This document shows, piece after piece, positions 54,251 to 64,000 of a DNA stretch of 64,000 bases (positions within the stretch are counted from its first letter, which is position 1; each line of letters starts with the position of its first letter). The stretch spans positions 10,667,754 to 10,731,753 of the forward strand of contig JAUPFP010000001.1 in the NCBI GenBank assembly GCA_036925085.1, read 5' to 3'. The position numbers and the translations under genes are program-made. Below the pieces are notes generated by a model, which ran no database searches, was not told the DNA's origin, and saw only the letters and a list, made by a program, of their open reading frames with translations. This DNA comes from Brachycybe producta. Its lineage: Eukaryota > Arthropoda > Diplopoda > Playtdesmida > Andrognathidae.

Positions 54251-55394
54251 ATATGTCAAAATGGAAACTGTACAAAACCATTTTAGAAGTTTATATGGAT
54301 CCAGATTTAGAAAAAAACAGTACAGTACAGAAATCCTGAAAATGTTATGACCATGAACAACACTTACTTAGGTGCAAAGTGTATTGATTATACAATACTC
54401 ATGCGTTGTGAATTACTGCAATTCATGAAATTCAAGTTATTTATATCAATCACTCACACTCTGAAATGTTTATCATTGCATTGCCCAAATTTCTCATTTA
54501 TTGTCTACAAAGAAAACCCGATTATAAGAGTCAAAACAAGAAGAAAACGTTTCTCGAAATATCCGATCGGATATCCAGAAAAACTGCCTGATGTTTGAAA
54601 TTATAGATATGGCATCTATAATAAAATACCATGCAGAAACTAAGATTTTATGAATTTCGAATCGAAGCAGAAAACCACACCTTCCAAAATGAAAAAAAAA
54701 AATGTTGCAAAATGACATGTTCAATTTTAAATTAAACGTGTTTAATTTTAATTTAAGTCAAAATTCCAGTTTGTTTATAAGACAATGAAGAAGAAAAATT
54801 GCAAATCCTTTATTTTTTATTAAAAAAATATTAAATTTAAACGAAATGAATCCGTTCCATTTCGCTTTGTATGTACAACTTGAAAGTAAGCCTCAAAAAC
54901 ATAAGCTGAAAATTTGAAAAACACAAATGAGAATCTTTATCAGTTGCAAGAATAATTTTAAAGCATTTTCATACATTTTAAATAACAAACATAAGATTAA
55001 AATTGAGCTTGACAGTGGGGGGAAAAGGGGATTAGCTATAGTAAACCCGCAATGGAAAGAGCAAAATTGCAAAACAAAAGTAAACAGCAGCCGATGAACA
55101 CCCTTTGCGCAACCACTTTGTACTTGAATGGTACTGAATGGCAACCACCATAGTAGCCTATCAAACTACCATAGTGCCAGTTCATCATACGACCACCATT
55201 ACTTTTGTCCAGGCACAATTACAAAATCATCCACTGACACACTGAGGCACCTTTCCAATGGCTATATCTATGAGCTAAAAATCCTCACAGAGCAAATTCA
55301 CACTTGATAAAATTCTTACAAGGACAAACAAATCGACTTTAACATTTGCATAGAAGTCCCTTTCTAATGAATGCCATGTGTATGATAATGTAAG
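54251..55394. other. AT-rich DNA downstream of the hydrolase gene
   Basis: It probably contains the 3' UTR of the ABHD-like gene on the minus strand. Short frames look random. Confidence 0.5.
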
Positions 55395-58300
55395 TTACAT
55401 GTCCAAAAACAACCGGGAAAATGTGCGGTGTTTTAAGTCGTTGCACTCAAGTATAGACGTACAAAATTGGCAAATTAATCTATCAGCCCAACTAGGTTTA
55501 AAAACATTAAACCCGTCTTGAAAACCGAGATGTCCACCACGTTTCGTAATGACGACGGCCACGGGGGCTCCTTCGATGTCACCCAATTTAGGTAATGCTT
55601 TTTCACAAAGAGAAGATAAGTAAAAGAATCAGTTGACAAAAATTGGGTTATGTTATTTGTTTAAAAAAAAGTTGCTCACATGATCCGGGCTGAAAGGGAT
55701 CATCCTCGGCACTGATGGCCAAAAGTGGGATTTTGCATTCCTTCAGTTTGTCGTTGAGATAACTCGCTCGGTAATATTCTTCGAGGCTTCGTAATCCTGA
55801 CGCCGGCACGTTGTAACGGGTGACAAATTCACTCAGGGTGTTACTCTTTTTTTGGAGGCATTAAAAAGAATTCATTTGCATTAGCTTTCGCATTGAGTGT
55901 TCGCATTGAGTGTTCGCGTTTGCTTTCGCATTGAGTGTTCGCGTTTGCTTTCGCATTGAGTGTTCGCGTTTGCTTTCGCATTGGGTGTTGGCGTTTGCAT
56001 TCGCATTGAGTGTTCGCGTTTGCTTTCGCATTGAGTGTTCGCGTTTGCTTTCGCATTGGGTGTTGGCGTTTGCATTCGCATTCTTTGGTACTGGCAAATT
56101 CTCACCTTAGCGACGTAATCGATGTCGACGTTAGAACTATCAAACATGTTTTCATATCTATTGGCAAAAAAAAGACCAATAATGTTGCATTATAATGTAA
56201 AAGTAATATATCAAAATATATAGAAGGAATCTTACGATTTGATGTATCTGACTAGATCGCCACAAAGGTAACGACTAAAATGAATGTTGAGTGGTTTCTG
56301 CTCCACATTTTGCATTCCGTGTTCCAGATCGAAGACTCCGGAGATCAAAATGGCTGCCTTCAAACCAGTTTCATTCTTCAAGTTGCTCACATAGTGTCCG
56401 AGCATTATCCTAACCGTAATTGCATTTTATTACAATCCAATCGAACTTTTCGTAACTCACCCTCCGAGGGACGTTCCCACTGCCAAAATTGGTGAATTCG
56501 GCGTTTGACTTTTTATGTGTCGCACAACTTCGCTCAAATCACTGTAATCAGTTGGACAAAATGTCTTCTTTGTCTGTAAAAACCATACAATTTGAGTTAA
56601 TAAAAATCAACTGTAATTACTAACAATCACTTGGCGACTCTTTACATATGAGAACAACTTTAAGTATCGCATAAAAATATTTGAAATGAGAAAAACGCAT
56701 TTTTACTCTTCTACTAAATAAATTATTGAAAAACGCCTAAAACGCCTATTAAGGTTTTGGAGGTTCTACGTTTTAGAAGAACAACATTAAGCAGAAACTT
56801 AAGTGTTATAAACTAGAACGGGGCGCTTGATCAGTGTTGTTTTTCCTCCCCGCACGGAGTCACTGCAGCGGCTAATGCTATGCTCCATAAACAGTTTTGT
56901 AAAATGTGTATGCAAAAACGTAAGGCGAACGTTTTTTTTTTAGAAACAACATAATGAAAACATTCATAATGTTTTCAAAACTAAAATGGTAAAAGATTAC
57001 GCTGAAGTTTTTTATGGTAATATCTTAAATAATAAAACACTTTATAGCAGTTTAAAAAACTATTTTCGCCTTTTTAAAATTGTCATTAAATGTTTATTTT
57101 GAAAGATATCATCATAGAAAAAAAAAACTTTTAGCATTATCACCGACTATTCTACTTCTCAAAACACTTTTGAATTTTTTTTCCATAAAGGTTTTCCTGA
57201 AAAACTGTTCACTTGAAAAACAAATTTTCTAGCAACCGCGGATGGGGGGGGAAGAGATCTATAGAACATAATTAGCCATGCAATGGCGCCATCCAGAAGG
57301 ATGACAACAATAAATATCTTTTCAGGCACATTAATAATATTTTCATGTCAATAATATTTCAAAATAAACTTTTTACAGAGAAATTTTTTTAAAAAAAGTA
57401 CTGTCTGCTTAAATTTAGATCAATTTTTGTCAAAGTTTGCTTTTAAAAAAGCAAAAACTGCTGTCAATTTAATAACTCGCCAATGGGAGGATAAGGATTT
57501 TCTTTCATATTTGAGATTGGAAAGATAAAAACATTTTCACATTGCATCTATCAGGAAGTAATTAATATTCTGAAACGAAATAATAAATTTATTATCAAAT
57601 GCAATAAAAAATACAGTTACAAAATAAAGTAGAATCACTTCCACGCATAAAATCCTATCTCAAAATGCGGTTTCATTTTGACAATTAGGGAAGCATCTCA
57701 TAGATATGGTACAGTACCACTGATGATAGAAGATAATTTGAGATGATGAATGAAATAAAAAGCAAAATGAACAAATGAAAGTAACCAATAATAATGGATC
57801 TTCTTACTAACACAAAGTTTGACTCCACCTTTGCCTCGAAAATTGTAAACCACAGATCTGCAAATCAATATTAATTAATCAATCACCTTAATGTTTTAAT
57901 CAACTTTATTAATATTAAAATTAGACATTAATTCAGGGTGGATAAAAATCATGACTTTTTTCAAATAAATCAAACAATTTTATTTTATTTGAATCATTTT
58001 TTTTATTCAAATAAGATTTGTTTTAATTAATTACAATTTCATAAAATTGCTCTTTTAACTGAAATTCCATTTATGACAGTGTTTAATCTGTTTATTCCTC
58101 TGCCAAGCACATTATTAGAATATAAACATTTCATAAAAGAAAAAAAAATTAACTTTTCTAAAATAATAAAATTTCAAAATGTGATTTAAATCACTTGATT
58201 TTTATTTCGTTGCCAATTTTTTTCATTTAAATCATAATTTAAACCACGTAGATTTTCATGGGAAAAATCAATTGATTTAAATCAGTGATATAAACAATTT

Positions 58301-59003
58301 GATTTAAATCAGTGATTTCAAATCGCTATTTAAATCAATCCACCATGTATTAATGAGGTCTATAATTGTGTAAACAAATATTACCTGTATCCCATTCCTT
58401 GTGCGAGGATAACCAAAGACTTAACATAACAAATTTGGCTGTCACCTTGTCAAGAAATCATCAAAAACATTTTTAATTATTTCAAAATTGTTCAACTTGA
58501 ACTTCTTTTCTTTTTAAAGTACATTCTTCTTCTGAGAATCACACACACAACAAATTTAATAAAACGCAATTTCGAACATGAAACTTTTGCCCCATTTTTT
58601 AATAAACAAACAAGGCATCCACAAATGTTGCAAAATTCACCATTTAATCCTGGAAGAAACAAAATGGTGGCCATATTTGGATTATTATAAGATTGTTTTG
58701 TTTCGAGCCAATCTAAACTGACCAGTCCACCATCTACCATCTCGAGCACTTCCCTAGAAATGAACATAAGTAAAAAATAAAAAAGCGCTTAACATATAAT
58801 ATATTATTGTTAAATTTATAACTTTCTTTTTACCTTCTGGTGTATTTAATGTCTGGTATTAAATCTTTACAGTAATAAGTTAAAGTAGTGTGAAGTCGTC
58901 CATCGTAACACCAAGGGGTCACCCATAACCTCTCATTCAACAGGGGACAATGTTGGTCGAGAAAACTTTTAAAACGTCTACAACCACATCTTAAGACTGG
59001 TTT
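55395..59003 (-). CDS. abhd3-like: ABHD1/ABHD3-family alpha/beta hydrolase, nine exons, first exon not found
   Basis: Nine exons, all with matching phases and GT-AG borders: 59003-58834, 58753-58641, 58445-58385, 57857-57812, 56573-56461, 56409-56236, 56157-56106, 55845-55680 and 55597-55395 (stop). They give 365 residues covering all but the N-terminal membrane anchor of the family. Motifs in order are KPVL...FLDQHCPLL, DGGLVSLDW, ILFLPGLNG (oxyanion region), VVYNFRGKGG, the nucleophile elbow AVGTSLGG (Ser), SAEDDPFQPG (catalytic Asp) and KRGGHLGF (catalytic His). The triad is complete. ABHD3 cleaves medium-chain phosphatidylcholines at membranes, and ABHD1 is a close relative; which one this is cannot be said. 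Exon 1 should lie above 59003. Confidence 0.93.
55884..56082. repeat. 25-bp minisatellite in an intron of the hydrolase gene
   Basis: About eight units of TTGAGTGTTCGCGTTTGC plus TTTCGCA fill most of the 260-bp intron between exons at 56106 and 55845. A GGGTGTTGGCG variant recurs after two or three standard units, a higher-order pattern. On the gene strand no frame has a stop inside the array. Confidence 0.93.
56740..57420. repeat. Dispersed repeat copies inside a hydrolase intron
   Basis: The 1238-bp intron (57811-56574) contains family words such as AGAAACTTAAGTGTTATAAACTAGAA near 56792, TGAAAGATATCATCAT near 57100 and TTTTCATGTCAATAATATTTCAAAATAAAC near 57340, in mixed orientation. Confidence 0.55.
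57934..58347. mobile_element. hAT-like MITE in an intron of the hydrolase gene
   Basis: The ends CAGGGTGGATAAAAATCA (57934) and, inverted at the right end (58347), CATGGTGGATTGATTTAAAT match the CAGGGTGGAT-type termini of hAT MITEs. Flanking 8-mers CATTAATT and TATTAATG agree at 6 of 8 positions. The interior is rich in TGATTTAAATCA palindromes. Non-coding. Confidence 0.7.
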
Positions 59004-61443
59004 CTGAAGAATAAATTGTCGAAACAGGAAATAATTAATTGTTGAATGATTACAATTAAACACACAAACTACAATTATTGAATACTCTCTCTGCAACCAG
59101 TCCAAAGAGGAACTATTTAGTCCAGAAAGTGCGTAAGAAATGCATAGTCAAAATTGTCATATATTCTTTTCATAATATGTTTTTTTTTTTCTCCAAAATT
59201 TTCAAAAATTTGGTATTTTATCAACAGCTGATTTTTAAACTTTTGGTTATTCTGCCGTTTCATAAAAGGCAACAACACCAAGTGTAAATTGAAAAGTGCA
59301 TCAAAACTAGAATAGCACTGATGCATTACTTAATAATTTTCTAAAAAAAATACTAAAGCTGGACATCAAAAAGCAGAATATTTTAAAAGATTCTAAAACA
59401 CTTTCAAATTTCACTTAATTTTTTTTTTAAAACATAAATCTCGGATTGCGACGTGTTAGCAGTTCGTAGGGAGGGTTTCCGCCTTAACATTCTTTTTTTA
59501 AAAAAAATGTTAGTGGGTTATTATTGTCTCAGGCCAGCTGCTAGTACACTGTGTAAAGCTGAATACATGGGAGGAGTGACCACTCTTAAGAAATTAGGAG
59601 ACTTTTGCACGGACAGACTCACTTTTCTGGTCATTTGTACATACAGTCATTCGACAATGAAATTTGCTTCCAGAGAATGCTGTGCATGGGGAATGTAATG
59701 ATTTGGGAAATTCTTAGCCTGGATACTACTGAGCAAAACATATACTGTATAATGATGAAGCAATTGAACTTAATTACATTCGAATGGGACGGATTGGTAT
59801 CGCAGGAAATGAAAGTTGATTTTGAAAATGCATTTTTATGCTGCTTTTGGACTAAATGGTCCCTCTACCACAGGCCCTCTGGATAGCCTGCAGAGTAACT
59901 ATTCAAATTCAAAAACCTGAGAAATTTGAAAGTACAGTATAGTTTGAAGCAATAAATACAACCAGTAAACGCATCGTGCAACTTGCACGAAAAGAAAGCA
60001 ACTAACAAGGAGTTACATGCATTGATTACTATAGAGAATATTGAAGCAATTCAGTGTAAGTCTAAGTGGTGTCTAACACTATAATATGCACAGTGTTTAG
60101 ACGCCATAATAAATTCACTTATACCTATAAATTATAATGCAAAGAAAATCCTTAGCCAGTACTTTTTTATGTTTTAACGAAAAAGTATAGAAGTGGAGAT
60201 TTTTTCACCTTTTATTTTATGAATTTTGTGATTTTTCCGGGACTTTTTTCTAGTATTCAGATAGCTCAGATAGAAACTTTTAATTTTGTATTTATGTTAG
60301 GTCCAAGTTTGTTTTTAGATAGGCGCAATTGAAATAATCCTACGCCTATTAATATAGTGGATTTTTCTTGCATAATTTAATATAATCTAAATCTAATAAA
60401 CTTTTATAAAAAATTCTCGTGTGAGCAAAAACAAACTAACTTTGACAGGTTTTAACTTCATAGAATGTTTCAAGAAACTTTAAAAAAGTTATTTTGGTCA
60501 ATTTCATGATTGATGATGATGTTGATACAAAACAACTTCCTAATACAAAAAAATAATATCGGTTATTTAAATGAATTTGGAATAATAATTTCTTTTAAAA
60601 TAAACCGGAGAAATCATTTGTTTTTAAAAATGGCCCCTTGGGCCCCGTCCATCTCCACCCATTTAGCTTTCTCTCATTTTTTCTCTCTCTCTCTCTCTCT
60701 TTTTCTCTCTCTCTCCTATATTTGAAATTTTTCAAAACACAGACAAGACTTTCAACTAAAAAAGGTGAATAACCACCACAGTTGCAAAAAATGTCCACTT
60801 TAAATAACTAGTTTGCTAATAATATAATTTAAAACATTTTATAACAATTGCTTTCCATGTGTTAATATACTTAAAAGGTTAATATTTGTAACAACAAAAA
60901 GCAATTACTTTTCTTAATGAATGATGTGTGTTATTCGAATTATCTAAATGTCAGGAATATCCAAATTTTCAATGTTTGCACAATTAAAAACATTAATTTT
61001 ATAATTATATACTGCATATAGTATATAATATACAGCATCAAGTGAAATGTCTTTCTTTTTCAGAAGCAAAACTGAATTTTCAAGTTCTACATTTAGAACA
61101 AACTGAAATGAAGTCTTTGAACTCCATTTATTGCATGAATTTATAATCATTGCATGTTTTAGAAATTCTACAAAAAAAAACCACCATTTTTTTAGGGTTA
61201 AGAAAAAGAAACCGTTATTATTATTGTTTATAATTTAACATACTGTATAAAATAGATTGAGGTGAAAACTTAATTGCTCCTTATTTTTTTGTTACTCTCT
61301 TTCAAAGCAAAAATTTCTTTTTAGGTCTTAGGTCTATAAAAAGAGAGTCTTTAGGGGCCTTTTAGACACCTGATGGACACATTTTCACCTAATCCAAACA
61401 CTTGTTTTCGTATACCAATAAAAATGTATGCGCTTATTATATA
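59004..61443. other. AT-rich DNA upstream of the known hydrolase exons
   Basis: It may hold the missing first exon on the minus strand, but I could not identify it. About 59210-59410 has dispersed repeat words (AACAGCTGATTTTTAAAC, CAACACCAAGTGTAAATTG). A (TC)n tract lies at 60682-60714. Frames at 59453-59886 on the plus strand look chance. Confidence 0.5.
60682..60714. repeat. (TC)n microsatellite
   Basis: An almost pure CT tract with one TTTTT interruption. Confidence 0.85.
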
Positions 61444-62971
61444 CAGCGTGGCCCAAAAATGTATACGCACTTTGGTTGTTAGTAACTGTCATTTTTATTT
61501 TATTTTAATTTAATAATTGTATAATTACGTGTGAATGTTACTATAAAGATTAGATATCATATAAATCATATACTGTATAACAGCATTACATGTTTTATTT
61601 TTAAATGATGCAATTAGATGTACAGTATCTCAAGGGTTGATTGTATCAAGCTGGGAAGTTTTTGGTGAGGACTACTAACTTACTAACAGGACCGACGACA
61701 AAGGTTGGAGGAGGAGGCTAGCAGTGTCGTGACGGTACCAAAACAAATGAGCGGTTAAATAGCAAAAAGCACATGCAATTGTAGCAGATTACAGAAGCGG
61801 AACGAAGCACAAAAAGATTAGATAAAAACACAGCTCACTGCTAATTTATTTAAGTATTTTTGCAATTTAAAATAAACTACTGTACTGTATTTCAATTTAA
61901 ATTCATTTTTTGCCATTTGTAAATTCTTTTTTGTGCTCCATTCCACCAGGGCCGTCACTTCAGTTTTTTTCCGAGAGGGGAGAGGGCAAAACTTGACTAG
62001 CTTGCTAATTTTTGCATATATGCGGGCCAGTGTGCTGCAAGATGTGTGCATATTGCCACTTATACATAAATCCATCAAGACCTAATTTATGTAATTTGCA
62101 AGATATTTGAAAAAAATATCCACAAACTCTAGTTCTGACATTCCACTCCAAATGCATATGCTACGCTTATAAAACTGAATGTCTGTTTTCACTTTTTTTC
62201 AGTACCTTCACGTCACTGCTAGCCTCCACCTCCAAGTCATAGCGTCGTCTCAGTTAGAATTGTTACATGTTCACAAGAAAAATCATCCCAGCTGGCACAC
62301 CTCTCATTTGAAGTTTTAAAAATGTCTTCCATTCTCGTCGAGGCATTGCTGATATTGGTAAGAAACTGATCTGCTAACATCAGTTGATGTATCTGTTGCA
62401 AATTGTGTGAGAATTTCGATTTCTTGCTATAATTGGAAGAAATCTAAGAGAATTGCTGCCGCACAATTGCAAAAGACATTTCAACTGATGTTTGCAGATC
62501 AGTTTCTTACCGATGTTAGCAATACAAATAGGTAACCGATTTTGAAAAATTGAGGTAATACATCATTTCAGGATCTTTTTTTCTCAAAACGCAATAAGTC
62601 CATACTTTGACCAAACGTATTTTATTGCATGCAGTTTTGTAAACAGTTTTCAGAGCTGAATGTACTATCTGTACTATTTTTTTTCTTAAGTAGAAAAAAA
62701 AAAACAAAGTAAAGCTACTCTAAATTCACGTTTTCTAATTGTAAAAGGATTCGGTGTTTTTTTTTGTTGCATTTCCTGATCAATTCTGAACAGTTTTGAA
62801 TTTTTTAAAAAAGCTCCTCAAATAACCATAAAACAATGCAATGCTGTTGTATGTAAACTTTATTGTAACATTTACTTTTTAATTATAAAATTAAAAAATG
62901 AAATTTAAGAGAATAATCTTGGCAGTTATTAACAACCAAAGTGTGTGTACAGTTTTTTCTAGAACAGTGTG
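61444..62971. mobile_element. Decayed Tc1/mariner-like transposon, 1.53 kb
   Basis: Left end 61444-61491 (CAGCGTGGCCCAAAAATG ...) and right end 62924-62971 are inverted copies sharing the inner block CACTTTGGTTGTTAGTAACTG. Both are flanked by TA (61442-61443 and 62972-62973), the Tc1/mariner target. Length and TA target fit the superfamily. No transposase frame survives; a weak helix-turn-helix-like trace (RIAAAQLQKTF) is readable near 62450-62490. Inside, 62348-62407 and 62462-62520 form a second inverted pair, so the interior has been rearranged. Confidence 0.72.
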
Positions 62972-62973
62972 TA

Positions 62974-64000
62974 TATTAATATATAAATAAATGTTAGAAA
63001 ATAGCCAAAGGCAGGCTTTTTATTTGAACTTCCTAATAGTTGAGTTTGAAACAACTGGTGAGATCCTTCTTTGTAATACTGTATAATAATAACTAATAAT
63101 ATGTAGGTTGATGTGGTGTTGTATTTCTATGGCCCTCATATCATCGTAGGCAGGAAACTAAAAAGAAAGGTAAAAATGGAGGGAAGAGAAAAAAATGAAG
63201 AGTGTCCTACTTCTTTTAAGAAAATTGTGAAAAAAAAACATGGCCTAATCAGGCATATTGGACTTTCTTTCAAAAGAAAGTGAACGGAGGTATGAGGGAG
63301 ATTTACTATTTACTAGAAACGTTGTTTAAGGTTTAGTATTTAGGTTGAATTAAACACGTCCACCTTTTAGATCAAAGGTGACCAAAAATGCTAATCGTTT
63401 AAAATAAAATATTTTTTCCATAGTTTTTTTCTATAAAAACTCTCCACTTGTTGGCTATAAATGGGGTCGTCAAAACACATTTTCGAATTGACCCAATTTC
63501 TATCAACATCTTTTTACTACAATTTGGTCAACAAAAAAACGATGACCAAAAATTTGAAAAACTGATAAAACTCATCCTAAATAATAAAACACTAAGAAAT
63601 TGCTGACATAATCAAATATAGGTGCATCCATATAGTATTTGAAGAAAAAAAACAACAACAAACAGTTCAGATAGTTTGTCCTTGTGATATAAGCATAATA
63701 TCAGTTAAAACCAAATGGAACCTTCTTTTTTCGGCTAAATTTTTATGTAACAACCGACTGACAACTTGCAAACTTGTTGCCCACAGGTAAAAGTTTGTTC
63801 TACTTTATAAACAACATAAATAACATAACATAACAAACATCAAAGTAAAATTCCTCCCATCATACTTAAAAACAAAAACAAGAAGGGGGGGAGGGGAAAG
63901 GGGAAAATTTAAGATTTGAATCCATTTCAAATTCATGTGGGCCTATAATTCCATTTTGTACTGCACAATATAAGTGAAACCTGACAATTAACCTTTACCT
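62974..64000. other. AT-rich host DNA, no gene seen
   Basis: No supported gene or element. Low-complexity AT sequence with short A and G runs. Confidence 0.5.

Noticed and set aside
55841..56147. Repetitive frames reading NAKANANTQCESKREHSMR
   Set aside because: They come from the 25-bp intronic minisatellite; only the first 17 codons from 56157 are real exon.
59453..59886. Plus-strand frames as a gene next to the hydrolase
   Set aside because: No recognised motif, overlapping short frames and AT-rich context; they look like chance.

Overview
Organism and style. This is a eukaryotic, almost certainly metazoan, nuclear window. It is strongly AT-rich host DNA with spliced genes, many transposable elements and a 100-N scaffold gap at 14001-14100. 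No operons, bacterial signals or CRISPR arrays are visible. The element mix (Ty3/gypsy, I/R1-type non-LTR, Tc1-, hAT- and Harbinger-like DNA elements) suggests an invertebrate, but I cannot name the taxon.

Layout. (1) 1243-10607: a complete but mutated Ty3/gypsy LTR retrotransposon (element A) with 905/903-bp LTRs and target duplication ATGT. (2) 12160-21047: non-LTR retrotransposons flanked by GA-rich microsatellites. A broken ORF1 copy (C2) runs into the assembly gap; it is followed by a nearly full-length element (C) with an intact 1201-aa endonuclease/RT/RNase H protein, a ~42-bp tandem array as 3' UTR and a long GA tract. (3) 21048-38357: AT-rich host DNA with a probable Tudor-domain exon pair on the minus strand, several foldback/MITE elements, a dispersed decayed repeat family, a perfect 42-bp hairpin and a 29-bp minisatellite of about 28 units. 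(4) 38362-51397: a very long (13.0-kb) Ty3/gypsy element (element B) with 786/787-bp LTRs, target duplication AAAG and an extra 958-aa ORF3 downstream of pol. (5) 51402-64000: host DNA with a third ORF1 fragment, a Harbinger-like MITE, a nine-exon ABHD1/3-family hydrolase gene on the minus strand (55395-59003, first exon not found), a hAT-like MITE in its intron, and a decayed Tc1/mariner-like element at the end.

How the parts work together. Elements A and B are related Ty3/gypsy elements and use the same expression logic. Each LTR carries a palindromic hairpin directly upstream of a TATA box. At each gag-pol junction a -1 slippery heptamer (TTTAAAC in A, GTTAAAC in B) is followed by a 5-6-nt spacer and a stem-loop. 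Both have 1-nt indels and nonsense codons that break gag and pol, so neither copy looks autonomous, but the LTRs are only about 1.5-2% diverged.

Most unusual signal. The gag leader of element B (39223-39981) is an array of about eleven two-tier hairpins with core CGGAC-N4-GTCCG. Copies differ by compensatory and G-U-preserving changes, which points to RNA structure. A second hairpin-rich block (46961-47545) lies between pol and ORF3, just before a strong 3' splice site that would open ORF3; a consensus 5' splice site lies in the U5 of the LTR. This suggests a structured genomic RNA and a spliced subgenomic mRNA for an unrecognised third protein.
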